This document shows, piece by piece, positions 46,187 to 59,152 of a DNA stretch of 64,000 nt (the first letter of the stretch is position 1; each line of letters begins with the position of its first letter). This DNA comes from Rutidosis leptorrhynchoides (Eukaryota; Streptophyta; Magnoliopsida; Asterales; Asteraceae): NCBI RefSeq assembly GCF_046630445.1, contig NC_092341.1, forward strand, positions 216,569,501 through 216,633,500. The letters are read 5' to 3'. The position numbers and the translations under genes are program-made. The notes under the pieces are model-generated. The model worked only from the letters and a program-made list of their open reading frames with translations. It had not been told where the DNA came from and searched no databases.

Positions 46187-48313
46187 AATATTCCCACACT
46201 TGAGCGTTGCTTGTCCTCAAGCAATATAGTCTTGAAATACTAGAATCACTTCTTTATTCTTCACACTTTGTACATCAGTGATTTCTATACGGCGGTATAA
46301 ACAATGGTAGTAACGATGTGGTTTACAGTCCCATATGACTATATAAAAATTTAGATCCATTAAGGAAATTGGATCTTTAAAAAAACATTTGATCTTTGAA
46401 AATTCAATCTAGCTTTTACCCTAGATAAGTTTTCTGGAATAAACCTTCACCGGTGTTTGCAAAATATTTTTGTGGGCTTGGTGGGTTTCAGATTTGAAAA
46501 TTTTAGCTCAAAACTTATGGTTTTGTGTCACTCACTTGCTAACCTTGTATTTAGAAAAGCAACACGTCCAGTTTACTTGTCCCGTATATTACCTTTCGGT
46601 AAACTACCGTCCGGTTGTAAAGGAAAGCGTTGAACAAGCAACTGTTAAGGCAATGTCTCCTGACATGCTTTTAATTATGGTCTATAACGTGTCGGACGCA
46701 ATTACTATCCTTTGTAGGAGCAATAGTAAAGCTCACCCTTATAATTTGTCAGTCTGGCACAAGGTCCTGTCTTTAACCATGCTATGCAACCACCGTTCTT
46801 ACGGTTGACACCCGATTTGGTTCAGATGACCTAATGAATTCCAGGTGAATTCCTAGGATTTTACGTTCAATGGTAATGAACGCATTGAAAATGGGTTTTC
46901 AGAAAACAAATCGGTTTATAATTTGATTAAAATATTTTCTCGTTCAAGCTTGAGTTTAGATATCATTGAATTCCATGAGTTTGAATTCTCAATCTTTAAG
47001 GTCAATCTCTAGGATTGAGTAATATCAGGCTTAAAAGCTGATTTTTAATCTTTAAGGAGATTATCCTTTCTAGGGATCTGATTCATTAGTCTTATCCAGC
47101 TAATTTGCACGGTGCCCCCCCATTTTACGAGATAAATCCTTCTCATGGTTAGGATAAATCTGACCACTTGGCAACCCTGTTTAATGCTGAGGTCCATGGA
47201 TTTCCTGCTAATTTTAGTGATGACTTTTCTAGGTTTTTCGTCAACCTACAGCTGGTCTGGACGACAACTTCATGACCTAAATCAAGAAGCGCGTGTCTTT
47301 TTCGGAAGACTTTACTTCCTTTTAGTGATGGAATTGATTCATCGTGTAGATCCATCTTTCTTATAGTAAATCAGGTAAAACTTTTTAGTTTAGTCCAAAG
47401 CAAAAGTATTTTCAGTTATTTGTACAAAAATATGTGATATATGTTTTGAAAAACTTGGTAAATTTTCCCACACTTGGCTTTTATATTTCCTTTATTTGCC
47501 TTTTTGTTCTCCTCTATTCCATTCTTAAATGAATTATAACATTTTGATTTGTTTCTCAATTTATGTCCTTTCCAAGGTAACAATAATTTCGGTGTTAACA
47601 CCTAGTTTTATCGTTCATAAATATGTATAAACATGATTTTGAACTCATTTAGTTGAAAATTTTGAAATTTTTTTTACTAGAAGTGGGTAGTCAGTATATA
47701 AGACTAGGGCTGTTCTTTGTTATCAGAGAGCACTAGATTCTAATACAACTACTGCTTTACTAGTATTTTTAATGGTAATCAAGTGTATAAAGATATAAAT
47801 TTTAAAAATCCAAAAGAATTTAACCCCTTCCCACACTTAAGATCTTGCAATGCCCTCATTTGCAAGAAATCAGTAACAATTTAAATTATTGAGGGTGATT
47901 AGCTTAGAAATGATTAAATTTTACCAAAGTTTCCAAACATATTGGCGTTTGTTTGCTGAATGATAAATTGTGCATATCATTTGTTCATTTCGTCTGTTAT
48001 TACATCACATTTATTTGTCATCTTGTCGTCAAAATTAGTAGCTTTTGCTGAACTTAATGCCAGTCTTTGAAAATGCGCTGTTTTACCCTGTTTTGTACAA
48101 TTTACAATATACATACATACAAATATAAACATGCATGGCAATTTGAAATGAGACTTAATATCTCACTTTCAAATCCTAAATGTGAAATATTAGTACACAA
48201 TAATAATAAAAATGATAAAGATTACATAAGTATATTCAATAACATAAGTTTAAACATGAATAAGTAAAAAGATAAAAACATAAAAATCATATAAATAACC
48301 AAATGGAACTAAA
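46187..48313 (-). other. Athila 3' non-coding spacer
   Basis: About 2.1 kb between the env-position ORF and the LTR with no supported ORF. The long plus-strand frame at 46470-46808 is antisense and has no recognisable motif. Two lines beginning TTCCCACACTT (46190 and 47466) repeat a purine-tract-like word on the element's strand. Confidence 0.5.
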
Positions 48314-49843
48314 TCAGTCTGGATATGGGTTCCAGTTCATCTCGTCAGGTGGGTTCCATTGTTGGTTATAGGTGTTTTGATAGGCTTGGTTATAGTCATA
48401 CCGGTTAAAGGGTGGTCGGATATCGGGGCTATGTGGCGGAAAATGAGCAGGTCGAGTAGGTACGTAATTATTTGGTACCTGATATGATAGCTGGCTCATG
48501 ATTTGGTACTGATGAACTAACCAGCTATCGTGTTGGCGTCACCTATATTCCTCGTATACTCGCTCGGAGTTTCACTGCTCATACATACTATGTCTGGCCG
48601 AGTTCGTCATTGCTTCCTCATCTATACGAATGTGGACGTCAAGAATAGCATCTCGAAAGACATCCCTAATGTCTTCCGCCTCCTCCATTTCCTCGTCTGA
48701 GCCTCTCTCTACCTGAGGATGAGATCCCTCATAGGGTACTGCCTGGTTACGTCTACTTTTCAATACCTTAGCACCCACATAAACTTTCAATCCTAAGGGC
48801 TCAACCTGTTCTCTACAAAGCTGTAATGGACCCCCTTGGTTCCTATCAACACCTAAATACTCTCCAATGAGAGTAACAAAAATACCTCCTCCTATTATAC
48901 TCCCGTCCTGCATTCCCTCTACCATTTTAGATAAATAAAAAGCAACACAGTAAGGGATATTGACAAAGCTTCTAGGATCCCGAATACACTTTAGGTAGAA
49001 TAAATCATATAAGGTAATTTTTTCTTTATTATGACCTCTTTGTGTAATCGAGTTAGCCAAAAATCTATGAATAATACGAAGCTCGGCTCTGTCAATATGT
49101 GTATAGGAGTGTCCTCCTGCTTGTGTAAAAACATCAAAATGTGACATACGCCTCCAAATGGCGTCAGCATCAAAGTTACTATCTACCCTTTCACCATAAT
49201 GAATCAAATTTGTTCAATCGGGCAATAGCAACTCACCAGGAGTATATATCTGTAAGGCCCTGGCCATGTCCAACATGGACATTCTGTACATCCTACCGCC
49301 AAGGATAAACTTAAGAAATCTTCTATCATCTATTCTAACTATATTTGTATCAAGTGATGCAGTACTCATCAACTCAACACACCATTCCTTATATACAGGT
49401 CTACGAATGGTGAAAAGACGTTCCCAATCTGTAAAAGAAGAACTGCCATACCTTTGAACTAAAAGCTGTCTAACACGGTCAGCTAGATGGACCGTTTCCA
49501 AAGGGGCCCAATCGATTACCCTTGGCACCTCTACATTTTTTGTTACCAATTTGAATTTGTTCCTTTGATATGTCTCGTAATCTCTCCATCTCCTATCAAA
49601 TCTCAGATTAGGATGCAGAGTGTGCTCAAGAATCGTTGGGAATTCTACTGGCGGCCTCATTGGAAATACTATGAATTCATCAACAAACTGTACCGGATCA
49701 TAATAAGGTATGTGCTGATCAGGCTGTTGTTGTTGTTCCTGTTGTGGTTCTCGTTCGTGTTGCATTTCTGGTTCTGGTTCTGGTGCTGGTGCTGGTCGTC
49801 TAGATGATGATGCTCCTGAACCTCCAGTATCGGCTTTCTGCAA
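48314..49843 (-). pseudogene. ATHILA ORF-1-type gene in the env position
   Basis: It has two large open segments and a C-terminal piece. It starts with a low-complexity Pro/Glu/Gln N-terminus (APAPEPEPEMQHEREPQQEQ) at 49843, followed by a globular region (VDEFIVFPMRPPVEFP; DWERLFTIRRPVYKEWCVEL; FKFILGGRMYRMSML-like text) and a second region (IHRFLANSITQRGHNKEKIT), then a Tyr/Asn/Pro-rich tail. This is the gene family annotated in Athila elements downstream of pol. Whether it acts as an envelope is not established. It is a fossil with a few breaks. Confidence 0.75.
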
Positions 49844-51698
49844 AACACATTAAATACAAAATTTGGGCATCCAAATATGCATTAGTGTTAGCAAAATAAC
49901 AACTTAAAACAATCACTATAACATGTTAAATCAAAATTAAACTTATACACATTTTCACAATTTTTCACAATTCTACACTTTTCAAATAAGCACATATGAA
50001 AATGTATACAAAGTTCATAAGCTTTTAACTCAAATAACATGTCAAAATATTCATTACTAATAATTAAACAAGTCTCAAATGGCAAATATATCAAATTAAT
50101 CAAGTTCATGAATTTTGGACTTAAAAAGTCCACTTTAATCTCCAAAAATCATGTTTAGGATCATTGTTTGGATCATTTAACTATCTAAACATGTTACACT
50201 ACTCAATTTAGCAATAATTCATTACAAAAATAGGCCATAACCTGTTTATATCAAAAAGCCCCAAATTGCTCAAGAACACAAACCCTAGATTTCTAAAAAT
50301 TTTGAAGTTTTTGGCTTCAAATCATGTTAAATAGCATCAATCTAGGTTATACATGCATAAAATACTAACAATTTAACACTAATTACACTAGAAATTAACA
50401 AAATTGCATTAGGTAAAAAATTGGTAATTATCACAAAAACTAGAAATTTATAGAGTTTAGGGGTGTAATTTTTACCATTTTGCTGAAGAATGAGAATCTA
50501 GGCATGATTAGAGTAAGAAATTTGATGAATTACGGTGGAAAAATGGCGAAAATTGGTGAATTTTTGGGTGAGTTTCGTGAATGTGTGTGTTTTGTGGAGA
50601 AGAAACAGACCCGCTGGTCTGTATGTACCAGGCCTGTAATTGGCCTCCATGCGATCGCATGGATGGATAGGGTGATTCCCATGCGATCGCATGGGTACCC
50701 GGCTACAGTGTTTTTGGCTTTTTTTTTTTTTTTTTTTTTTTTTTATAAAAAAAAACTTTAACTTATAAAACAATTAAGTGATTAATTTTAAAATTTTGTT
50801 TCCCTTTGTTTTAGGACGAGGTCGTTTCGGATCGATGTCCTAGTCCGTCCTTCGACAAAAATTTTAAAATTTGTCTTTTTCAAGCGATTGTTTTAAAAGC
50901 TTAGATTTTTGGGTTTTTTTAATTTTTTTGGCATACCTTAATTCAATAAGATTAAAAATAATGATAATAAAAGTTCTCGTCCCTCCCTCGGGTAAAGCAA
51001 TTTCGGTTCAAAGACCTAGTCTTCAACTTACGATGAATTTTAAAAATCATATTTTTAACTTAGCGAAATAAAGTAAATTTTTGTTTTTAATTTCACACAA
51101 CTTAAATTTAAAAATGTATAAAATTCAAAATTAATATTAAAAATTCACACCAAACTTAAATTTAAAATGCATAAAAATAAAATTCATATTTTAAAAATTA
51201 AAAATTCACACCAAACTTAATTTAAAAATTCATATTATAAATTCACACCAAACTTATATTAATTTTTCGAATATTTACAATTTTAAATATATTGATTTTA
51301 CAAAGTTTACAATATTAATTTAAGATTTAAATTTTAAAAACATGGTAAAAATAAAATTAAAAATCTTTTTGGCTTTTTATCCCACTTTAATCAATAAAAT
51401 ATTATCAAAAATATGCGCCCCTCTTTTCGGTAAAGTAATTTCCGTTCCATGACATAATTTAACTCATGACGGATTTTTGAAATATTTTGGGTTGATTGAT
51501 TAAAGATATTTATACCTTAAGAATAAACGTTAAATTTCGCAGTGATGTAATAAATTTTTGTATGATATCAACAATTTCGGTCGCCAAACCTAATTTTATT
51601 TAATACCAATTTAATACTTTATAGCGAACAAATTAGCGTTTATTATCAAAAGGTTAAAAAAATAAAAACTGTACAGACATACCTGTGAGATAGTATTC
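49844..51698 (-). other. Athila inter-ORF spacer
   Basis: About 1.85 kb of AT-rich DNA between the zinc ORF and the env-position gene. It includes one GCGATCGC palindrome pair (50646-50695), a T22-type homopolymer (50720-50743) and tandem AAATTCACACCAAACTT words at 51130-51260. No ORF is supported. Confidence 0.55.
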
Positions 51699-52115
51699 TT
51701 AGTTATATGATCTATCCCATTCATAAGATAGTCGGTTTAATTGGTTTTCCATAGCTACATAGGCGTAACCTCGAGCATTCAGTATTTTTTCTTCTAAACA
51801 TATGAACGGTCCGTCTCTGCATAAAGTAACAAATTCGGTATTTGAATAGGTTTGATTATTTGAACATTTACCTCCATGTGACCATTTTCCGCATTTGTGA
51901 CATCTTTCAAGGTGTCGTGCTCTTCTTTTCGCTGCGGATTTTGATTTTCCTTTACCAAATTGTAACTTATTATCTTCGCATCTGGATTCTTTTCTTACTC
52001 CATCCAATCTTTCTCTGATTACTGATACTATTTCACTCGGAAGTGTGTCATTATTACGTTTAGTGATCAAAGCGTGTAGCATTAGACCATGGTTTAGTTC
52101 ACAGACAGTCTTCAT
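51699..52115 (-). CDS. Small zinc-binding ORF of the Athila element, 138 aa
   Basis: Located 172 bp downstream of the integrase frame and on the same strand. It begins MKTVCELNHGLMLHAL. A basic stretch (KSKSAAKRRARHLERC) runs into a likely zinc site, CHKCGKWSHGGKC (C-x2-C-x4-H-x3-C, one residue shorter than a CCHC knuckle), and the C-terminal half is CLEEKILNARGYAYVAMEN. From memory similar ORFs occur in related Asteraceae elements; I know no function. A nucleic-acid-binding accessory protein is a reasonable inference. Confidence 0.6.
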   Translation of the reverse strand: MKTVCELNHGLMLHALITKRNNDTLPSEIVSVIRERLDGVRKESRCEDNKLQFGKGKSKSAAKRRARHLERCHKCGKWSHGGKCSNNQTYSNTEFVTLCRDGPFICLEEKILNARGYAYVAMENQLNRLSYEWDRSYN

Positions 52116-52287
52116 TTCGTAAAAACCTAAAAAAAATAAAAATTCAGAATGGGGGGAGAAGACTAGTTCTTTAGGGTCTGCTAGGGAAAGACCATTCGGG
52201 TTCCATTTTTGAGAACTACACGAAAATAGACAATCTAACTCTAACAGAAATACATATTATCCTTTAAAGACTTGATTCTCCCCACAC

Positions 52288-53604
52288 TTAGTTAGCTGTG
52301 GTATCGAAATTGTGATTAACTTCATTGTCGAATTCCATCGGACTATCTATGTAGTGTTTAACTCTGTGACCATTAACTTTAAATTCAACCCCATTTGAAT
52401 TTATCAATTCTACTGTCCCGTATGGAAAAACTCTTTTAACTATGAATGGTCCAGACCATCTTGATTTCAATTTTCCAGGAAATTGCTTGAATCGTGAATT
52501 GAAAAGAAGAACTCTGTCTCCTTCTTTAAATTCTTTTAAACTTCTGATTCTTTTATCATGCCATTTCTTCGTTTTTTCTTTATAGACTAATGAATTTTCG
52601 TATGCTTCATGTCTTAACTCTTCTAATTCGTTTAGTTGACTTAATCGTAGACGTCCAGCTTCATGTATATCAAGATTACATGTCTTCAAAGCCCAAAATG
52701 CTTTGTGTTCAATTTCTACTGGAAGATGACATGCTTTTCTATAAACAAGTCTAAAAGGTGTGGTTCCAATTGGAGTTTTGTAGGCTGTTCTAAATGCCCA
52801 GAGTGCATCCTCCAATTTAATGGACCATTCCTTCAGATTTGATCCTACGGTTTTCTCTAGAATACGTTTTAAAGCTCGATTGGTATTTTCAACTTGTCCA
52901 CTTGTTTGTGGATGATATGCGGTGGAGATTTTATGAGTTACTCCATATCTTTTGAGAACTTTCTCAAGTTGATTATTACAGAAATGAGTTCCCCGATCAC
53001 TTATTAAAGCTTTCGGTGTTCCAAACCTTGCAAAAAGACGTTTTAAAAAGTTGACTACAACTCGTGCATCGTTAGTTGGGAGAGCTTGTGCTTCTGCCCA
53101 TTTAGATACATAATCAATGGCTACGAGAATATAGAGATTATTATGAGATTTTGGAAATGGACCCATAAAGTCAATACCCCAAATGTCAAATACTTCACAT
53201 ACTTGGATAACATTTTGTGGCATTTCATCACGTTGACTTATTTTTCCGGCCCTTTGACAAGCATCACAGGATTTGCAAAGAAGGTGTGCGTCTTTGTAAA
53301 TTGTAGGCCAATAGAATCCAGCTTCATAAACTTTTCTTGCTGTTAATTGAGGCCCATAATGCCCTCCTGTTGGTCCTGTGTGACAATGGTTTAATATTTT
53401 ACTGGCTTCATCTCCGAATACACATCGGCGTATTATTCCATCTGGACAACTTTTAAACAAATGTGGATCTTCCCAGAAATAGTGTTTTATATCACTGAAG
53501 AATTTCTTTCGTTTTTGGTACGATAATCCTTTTTCAAGGAATCTACATACTAAGTAGTTTGCATAGTCTGCAAACCATGGTATTTCATTATAATCTATCT
53601 TCAA
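52288..53604 (-). pseudogene. pol: Athila integrase region
   Basis: 438-residue frame. It has an HH-CC zinc-binding part (H...[32 protein letters not shown]), a DDE core ([24 protein letters not shown]-equivalent [35 protein letters not shown]) and a C-terminal domain ([20 protein letters not shown]). It belongs to the Athila Pol with the frame that follows and is separated from it by a break. Confidence 0.9.
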
Positions 53605-53654
53605 TAGATATTCATCAGGAAAGTTGTCTTGTATGGCCGATTCATTTAGAACTT

Positions 53655-55256
53655 CTAACTCAGGATTTTCAAGACGAGAAAGATGACCAGCGGCGAGATT
53701 TTCTGCTCCTTTTTTTTATCTCGGATTTCAATATCGAACTCTTGTAAGAGTAAGATCCAACGGATTAATCGTGGTTTAGCCTCTTGTTTCGAAAATAGGT
53801 ATCTAAGAGCAGAATGGTCGGTATAGACCACCGTTTTTGCTAGAACGAGATATGATCGAAATTTGTCAAAAGCAAAGACAATAGCAAGGAGTTCTTTTTC
53901 AGTAGTTGTATAGTTCGTTTGTGCTCCTTGTAACGTCTTACTAGCATAATATATAGGTTGAAATTGTTTTTCAATCCTTTGTCCTAAAACGGCTCCCATT
54001 GCAAAATCACTTGCATCGCACATTAATTCAAATGGTAGATTCCAATTTGGTGTTATCATGATCGGTGCATTAGTGAGTTTCTCTTTAAGAATATTAAAAG
54101 ATTTGATACATTCATCTGAAAAGATGAATGGAGCATCCTTTTCTTGGAGTTTATTCATAGGAGTGGCAATTTTAGAAAAATCTTTTATGAAACGTCGGTA
54201 AAAACCGGCATGCCCTAGAAAACTCCTAACTCCTCTAACATTGGTGGGATGTGGAAGTTTAGCAATTACATCTACTTTAGCTCTATCCACTTCAATTCCT
54301 TCCTTCGAAATTTTATGACCAACAACGATGCCTTCTTTAACCATGAAATGGCATTTCTCCCAATTAAGTACTAGATTTGATTGTTCGCATCTAATAAGCA
54401 TTCGTTCCAGATTAACTAGACATGATTCAAATGTATCACCGAAGACTGAAAAGTCATCCATGAAAACTTCCATGCATTCTTCTATCATGTCGTGAAAAAT
54501 CGCCATCATGCACCTTTGAAAGGTTACAGGGGCATTGCAAAGTCCAAATGGCATGCGTTTGTAAGCAAAAGTACCATAAGGGCACGTGAATGTGGTTTTC
54601 TCTTGATCTTCGGGTGCTATTGGAATTTGAAAATATCCGGAAAATCCATCTAGAAAACAATAGTAACTATTTCCGGCTAGCCTTTCCAACATTTGATCAA
54701 TGAAAGGTAAGGGAAAGTGATCTTTTCTGGTGGCTTCATTTAATTTTCTATAATCAATACATACACGCCATCCTGTTACAGTCCTTGTAGGAATAAGCTC
54801 ATTTTTTTCATTTGTAATGACAGTCATGCCACCCTTCTTAGGTACGCATTGAACTGGGCTTACCCATGGACTATCAGAAATTGGATATATTAAACCTGCA
54901 TCTAGCAGTTTAATAATCTCTTTCTTAACTACATCTTGCATATTAGGATTTAGTCTTCGTTGGCGTTGCACATACGTTTTATGACCTTCTTCCATAAGGA
55001 TTTTATGTGTGCAATACGAATGACTTATTCCTTTAATATCATGAATCTTCCATGCAATGGCTGGTTTATGAGCTTTCAACACAGAAATGAGTTGTGATTT
55101 CTCATTTTTAGTAAGAGAAGACGATATTATTACAGGTAATTCAGATTCACCATGTAAATAAGCGTATTCCAAATGGTTTGGAAGTGGCTTTAACTCTAAT
55201 TTCGGAGGTTCTTCTATCGATGATTTATATCGATATCTGTCTTCTTCTTTTAGCAT
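53655..55256 (-). pseudogene. pol: Athila reverse transcriptase-RNase H region
   Basis: 533-residue frame. It includes RT blocks [52 protein letters not shown] and the catalytic box [11 protein letters not shown], then RNase H with [18 protein letters not shown] and [13 protein letters not shown]. The motifs are those of the Athila/Tat branch of Ty3/gypsy. Fossil treatment applies. Confidence 0.92.
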
Positions 55257-55283
55257 TTGAATTTCTTCTGTTGTTGGTTCATA

Positions 55284-57893
55284 TCAATTAGCTATTAGTG
55301 TAGCTAACATTTCAGCTTCATTAATTGGTTCATTACCTTCTCCTAAAGAGCATTCTCCTGTTCCTTGTAATTCTGGAAATTCTTCTAATAATTCTGCATG
55401 TGAATCTATAGTTTGAATATAATAACATGTATCATCTGCAGATTGTGGTTGTTGCATTGCTCTATCAACTGAAAAGGTAACACTCTCGTCCTCTATACTT
55501 AGGGTCAATTTCTTACCAAACACGTCTATCATTGCTTTAGCCGTGTTTAAGAATGGTCTTCCTAATATGAGAGGAACTTGAGAATCTTCTTCCATGTCCA
55601 GAACAACAAAATCTACAGGAAATACTAAAGTACCAACTTTAACTAGCATGTTCTCCATTATCCCTCTAGGATATTTTATTGATCGATCGGCTAGTTGTAT
55701 ACTTATTATGGTTGGTTTCAATTCTCCAAGGTCTAGTTTAGTGTATAGTGAATACGGCATTAGATTTATACTAGCACCTAAGTCTGCTAATGCTTCTATT
55801 GAACTAAGACTACCCAGAAAACATGGAATTGTGAAACTTCCCGGATCAGATAATTTTTCTGGTATCTTATTCAACAGCACTGCTGAACAATTAGCATTCA
55901 TGGTAACAGCCGAGAGTTCTTCCATTTTCTTTCTATTTGTGATCAGATCTTTCAGAAATTTAGCATATCTAGGCATTCCTGAAATCATATCAATGAAAGG
56001 AAGATTTACATTTATCTGTTTAAACATATCCAAGAATTTGGATTGCTCGGCTTCAAGTTTCTCTTTCTTCATTTTACTCGGGTAAGGAAGTGGTGGTTGG
56101 TATGGTTTAACATAAGGTTTAGCCTTAACTGTGTTATCTTCATTAACCTTCTCAACTACCGGTTCTTTTTCCTTATCTTGATCAGGTTGTGGTTCTTGTG
56201 GAGTAGGAATAGCTTCGTCAGAAGTTACAGGTATTTCAGGTGGTTTAAGTGTTGTACCACTTCTTGTGGTAATGGCTTTAGCTGTTTCATTCCGGGGATT
56301 AGCATTTGTATCACTAGGTAAACTTCCCGGTTTTCTTTCACCTATTAACCTTGCTAGGTTACTTACTTCTTGTTCCAAGTTTTGAATAGAAGCTTGTTGA
56401 TTTCTAAATGCTTGAGCATTTTGTTCATTGGTTTGTTTTTGAGATGTGAAAAACTGCGTTTGAGTTTCAACTAGCTTCGTCATCATATCTTCTAAATTCG
56501 GCTTTTTATCATCGGGTTGTTGTGGTGGTTTGTTTTGAAAATTAGGTCTTTGCTGGTTGTAAGTATTATTGGATACTTGTTGATTGCTAGGACCTTGTTG
56601 GTTGTTGTATGGAATATTTCGGTTATAATTCTGGTTTTGATTGTAAATCGGTCTTGGTGGTTGATAATTATTCTGATAATTATTTCCAGGCCTTTGGTTT
56701 AGATATGAAACATTCTCTCTTTGTTCCATTGTTAATTCAATACTGAGACAATCTTTTGTCAAATGTGGTCCTCCACACTGCTCACAACTAATTCGTATTG
56801 AGTGAATATCTTTAGTCATCTTTTCCATTCGTCTCTCGACAGCATCTATCTTTGCGAAAATGGAATCTAAGTCATGGCTAGAATCGGCTCTAGCTGCTTT
56901 AGATGATCTAACGATATCTTTTTCTTGGTGCCACTCATGTGAGTGGGAAGCAATGTTATCAATAATTTTGTAAGCATCAGTTTCTGTTTTCTTCATAATA
57001 GAACCACCAGCTGCTATATCTATGTCTTTCCTTGTAGTGATGTCGCATCCTTGGTAGAATATTTGTACTATTTGACAGGTGTCTAAACCATGTTGCGGAC
57101 ATCCTCTTAATAACTTTCCAAATCTAGTCCATGCCTCATATAGAGTTTCATTCGGTTTTTGTGTGAACGTAACAATTTCTCCTTGAAGTCTTACGGCTTT
57201 AGATGCAGGAAAGAATTGTTTAAGAAATTTTTCAACTAAAACGTCCCATGTATCAATCGCCCCTTCAGGTAACGATTCCAACCAATCTTTGGCTTCTCCC
57301 TTTAAAGTCCAGGGAAATAACATGAGATATATCTGTTCATCCTCAACTTCTCGGATTTTAAATAGTGTGCAGATCCTATTAAAGGTATGTAGATGTTCAT
57401 TTGGATCTTCCTTCGGCGCACCACTAAATTGGCATTGATTAGTCACCATGTGTAGAATTTGTCCTTTGATTTCATAATCTGGAGCATTAATGTCTGGATG
57501 AGTAATTGCATGACCTTGGCCAGTGCGTTTAGCTCTCATTCGGTCTTCCATACTTAAAGGTTCCAGATTCTCCATAATTGAATTTGTTGAATCGAAATCA
57601 CTGGAGGATTCTGATTTAATGGTTCGTTCCTCAACAATCTTTGTTTGAATGATTGGTGGTTCTGGAGGAAAGTTTAGTGGTTCAGGATCTATGAATCGTC
57701 CCTGAATATTCTCCGGATTCTCAATTGTGAGGTCGGGTTCAAAAAATGGATTATCGAAAATTTGAACTGGAGTACTTGGTCGACTGGATGAAGATTCTAA
57801 AGAAAAATAAACGACGGTAATATTTGCTAAATGTCTTGATCTAGTTATAGGTGGTGAACGTACAAAAGGTGGTGAACGTCTTGCTCGGTGCAT
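55284..57893 (-). pseudogene. gag: Athila gag-protease region
   Basis: 869-residue frame. It has a capsid-like domain at about 150-290 (FPWTLKGEAKDWLESLP; WTRFGKLLRGCPQHGLDTC), a coiled-coil/Gln-Asn-rich middle (NNYQPPRPIYNQNQNYNR), one cysteine motif CEQCGGPHLTKDC, and an aspartic-protease domain near residues 690-800 (ALADLGASINLMPYSLY; PLILGRPFLNTAKAMIDV). The frame is long and well preserved. Fossil treatment applies. Confidence 0.9.
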
Positions 57894-59152
57894 TCACTGA
57901 ATATCCTATTAGTTTTTAAAAGGAAAGAAAAATTATATAAGTTATCCAATTAATAGACTTTTCTGATTTTGCCCACGTTTCGAATAGCCAAAAGATGCAG
58001 CAGAGGGGCAGGATTCGTTTGGTCTCAATATAATTGAGGACTGTTTGGCTCCAATAACCCGGTCCACGTACAAATCCAACTATTACTACGAACCAGAAAA
58101 TTTTGATGTCTATCAATTTAACCACTTAAAATAAATTTTCGTAATTTTAAGAAATTTAGATAAGAAGTAGAATAAAAATCTATGTCCTAAAAACTAGAAT
58201 AGCGAGAAATAAGAAAGAAAAAGAGTGCGTCGGAAAAAGGTCGAAAAAGAAAAGAAAAGGTGTTGAAAAATAAGAAATAAAAAGAGTGACTTATAAAACT
58301 TTAAAACATTCGCCTAACCCAACCTTATTACTACCACTAACTTAAAATTATAATCGCAAATTGAGATTACTAATTGGAATGATAATTGATACATAGGTAA
58401 AAGGCGTCGAGAAATAAGAAAATAGCGCGTCTAAACTTAAAAAGGAACTAAAAATTTAAAACTAAAAGTTGCGTCTTAAAGCTTACAAGTAAAACTATAT
58501 CCCAAATGGAAATAACTTAAAAAGGTACTAAAACTTAAAAAGGCGTCGCAAAATTCTAAAGCACCTAAATCTTAATCTAAAGAAAAAGTACTTAAGGGAT
58601 TTTACGGCAAGGCCTAAAAATCTAGAAATAAAAATAACTATGGCAAAACTATGAATTAAAAATAAATACGAGCGAAAAATTCAAATATTACGCTAAAACT
58701 ATTAAAAAGGGACAAAATATAAAAATATATAAAAAGTTGTAAAAATTACAATTTTTATAAAAATATTATTTTTATATTATTTATTTTATAAAACTATTAA
58801 TTTTAAACTTTAAATTAACTAATTAAACATAAAAATACAAATTAAATATAAAAACTAAATTAAATTATAAAATATATAACCCTAAATAGGGTTTTAGATT
58901 AATAATAAATAATAATACCCGTAATAAATGCTGGTTCAGTCAACTGTGGCGTGTCAAACGGGCTCATGCGATCGCATGAGTCCTAAGTTGCCCAGCCATG
59001 CGATCGCATGGGCTAGGGTTTCGGGCCACAGAATGGACTGCTACAGTACAGGCCGAATTAAATTTTTTTTTTTTGCTGAATAATATATTTATAAAATATA
59101 TTTATAAATTAAATAAAAATTATATTTTTACAAAATAAAGATAAAGAAACTT
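57894..59152 (-). other. Athila 5' leader region
   Basis: Non-coding, AT-rich, with scattered GCGTC words (AAAAGGCGTCG-type, several times at 58220-58560) and one GCGATCGC palindrome pair at 58963-59011. The primer-binding site and 5' LTR must lie beyond the LARD copy 2 insertion. Confidence 0.6.

Larger units (their letters stand above)
44188..59152 (-). mobile_element. Athila-lineage Ty3/gypsy retrotransposon, partial
   Basis: A minus-strand element. From its 5' side it has a leader (57894-59152), gag-protease, RT-RNase H, integrase, a small zinc-binding ORF, an ATHILA ORF-1-type gene in the env position, a long spacer, and the 3' LTR (44188-46186). It sits inside the chromovirus gag and is itself cut at 59152 by LARD copy 2, so its 5' LTR is outside the window. 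It is broken in a few places but most genes remain long. Three pairs of GCGATCGC palindromes are spread over its non-coding parts. Confidence 0.88.

Noticed and set aside
46470-46808. 112-aa plus-strand ORF in the Athila spacer
   Set aside because: It is antisense to the element, shows no motif, and has no second copy in the window to test conservation.
50498-50773. Overlapping ORFs on both strands around the T homopolymer
   Set aside because: They contain a poly-Lys/Phe tract from the homopolymer and frame readings of the GCGATCGC palindromes (MRSHG/CDRMEA); not real genes.
56043-56321. Plus-strand ORFs across the Athila gag (also at 55594 and 56517)
   Set aside because: They are shadows of the gag-protease frame.
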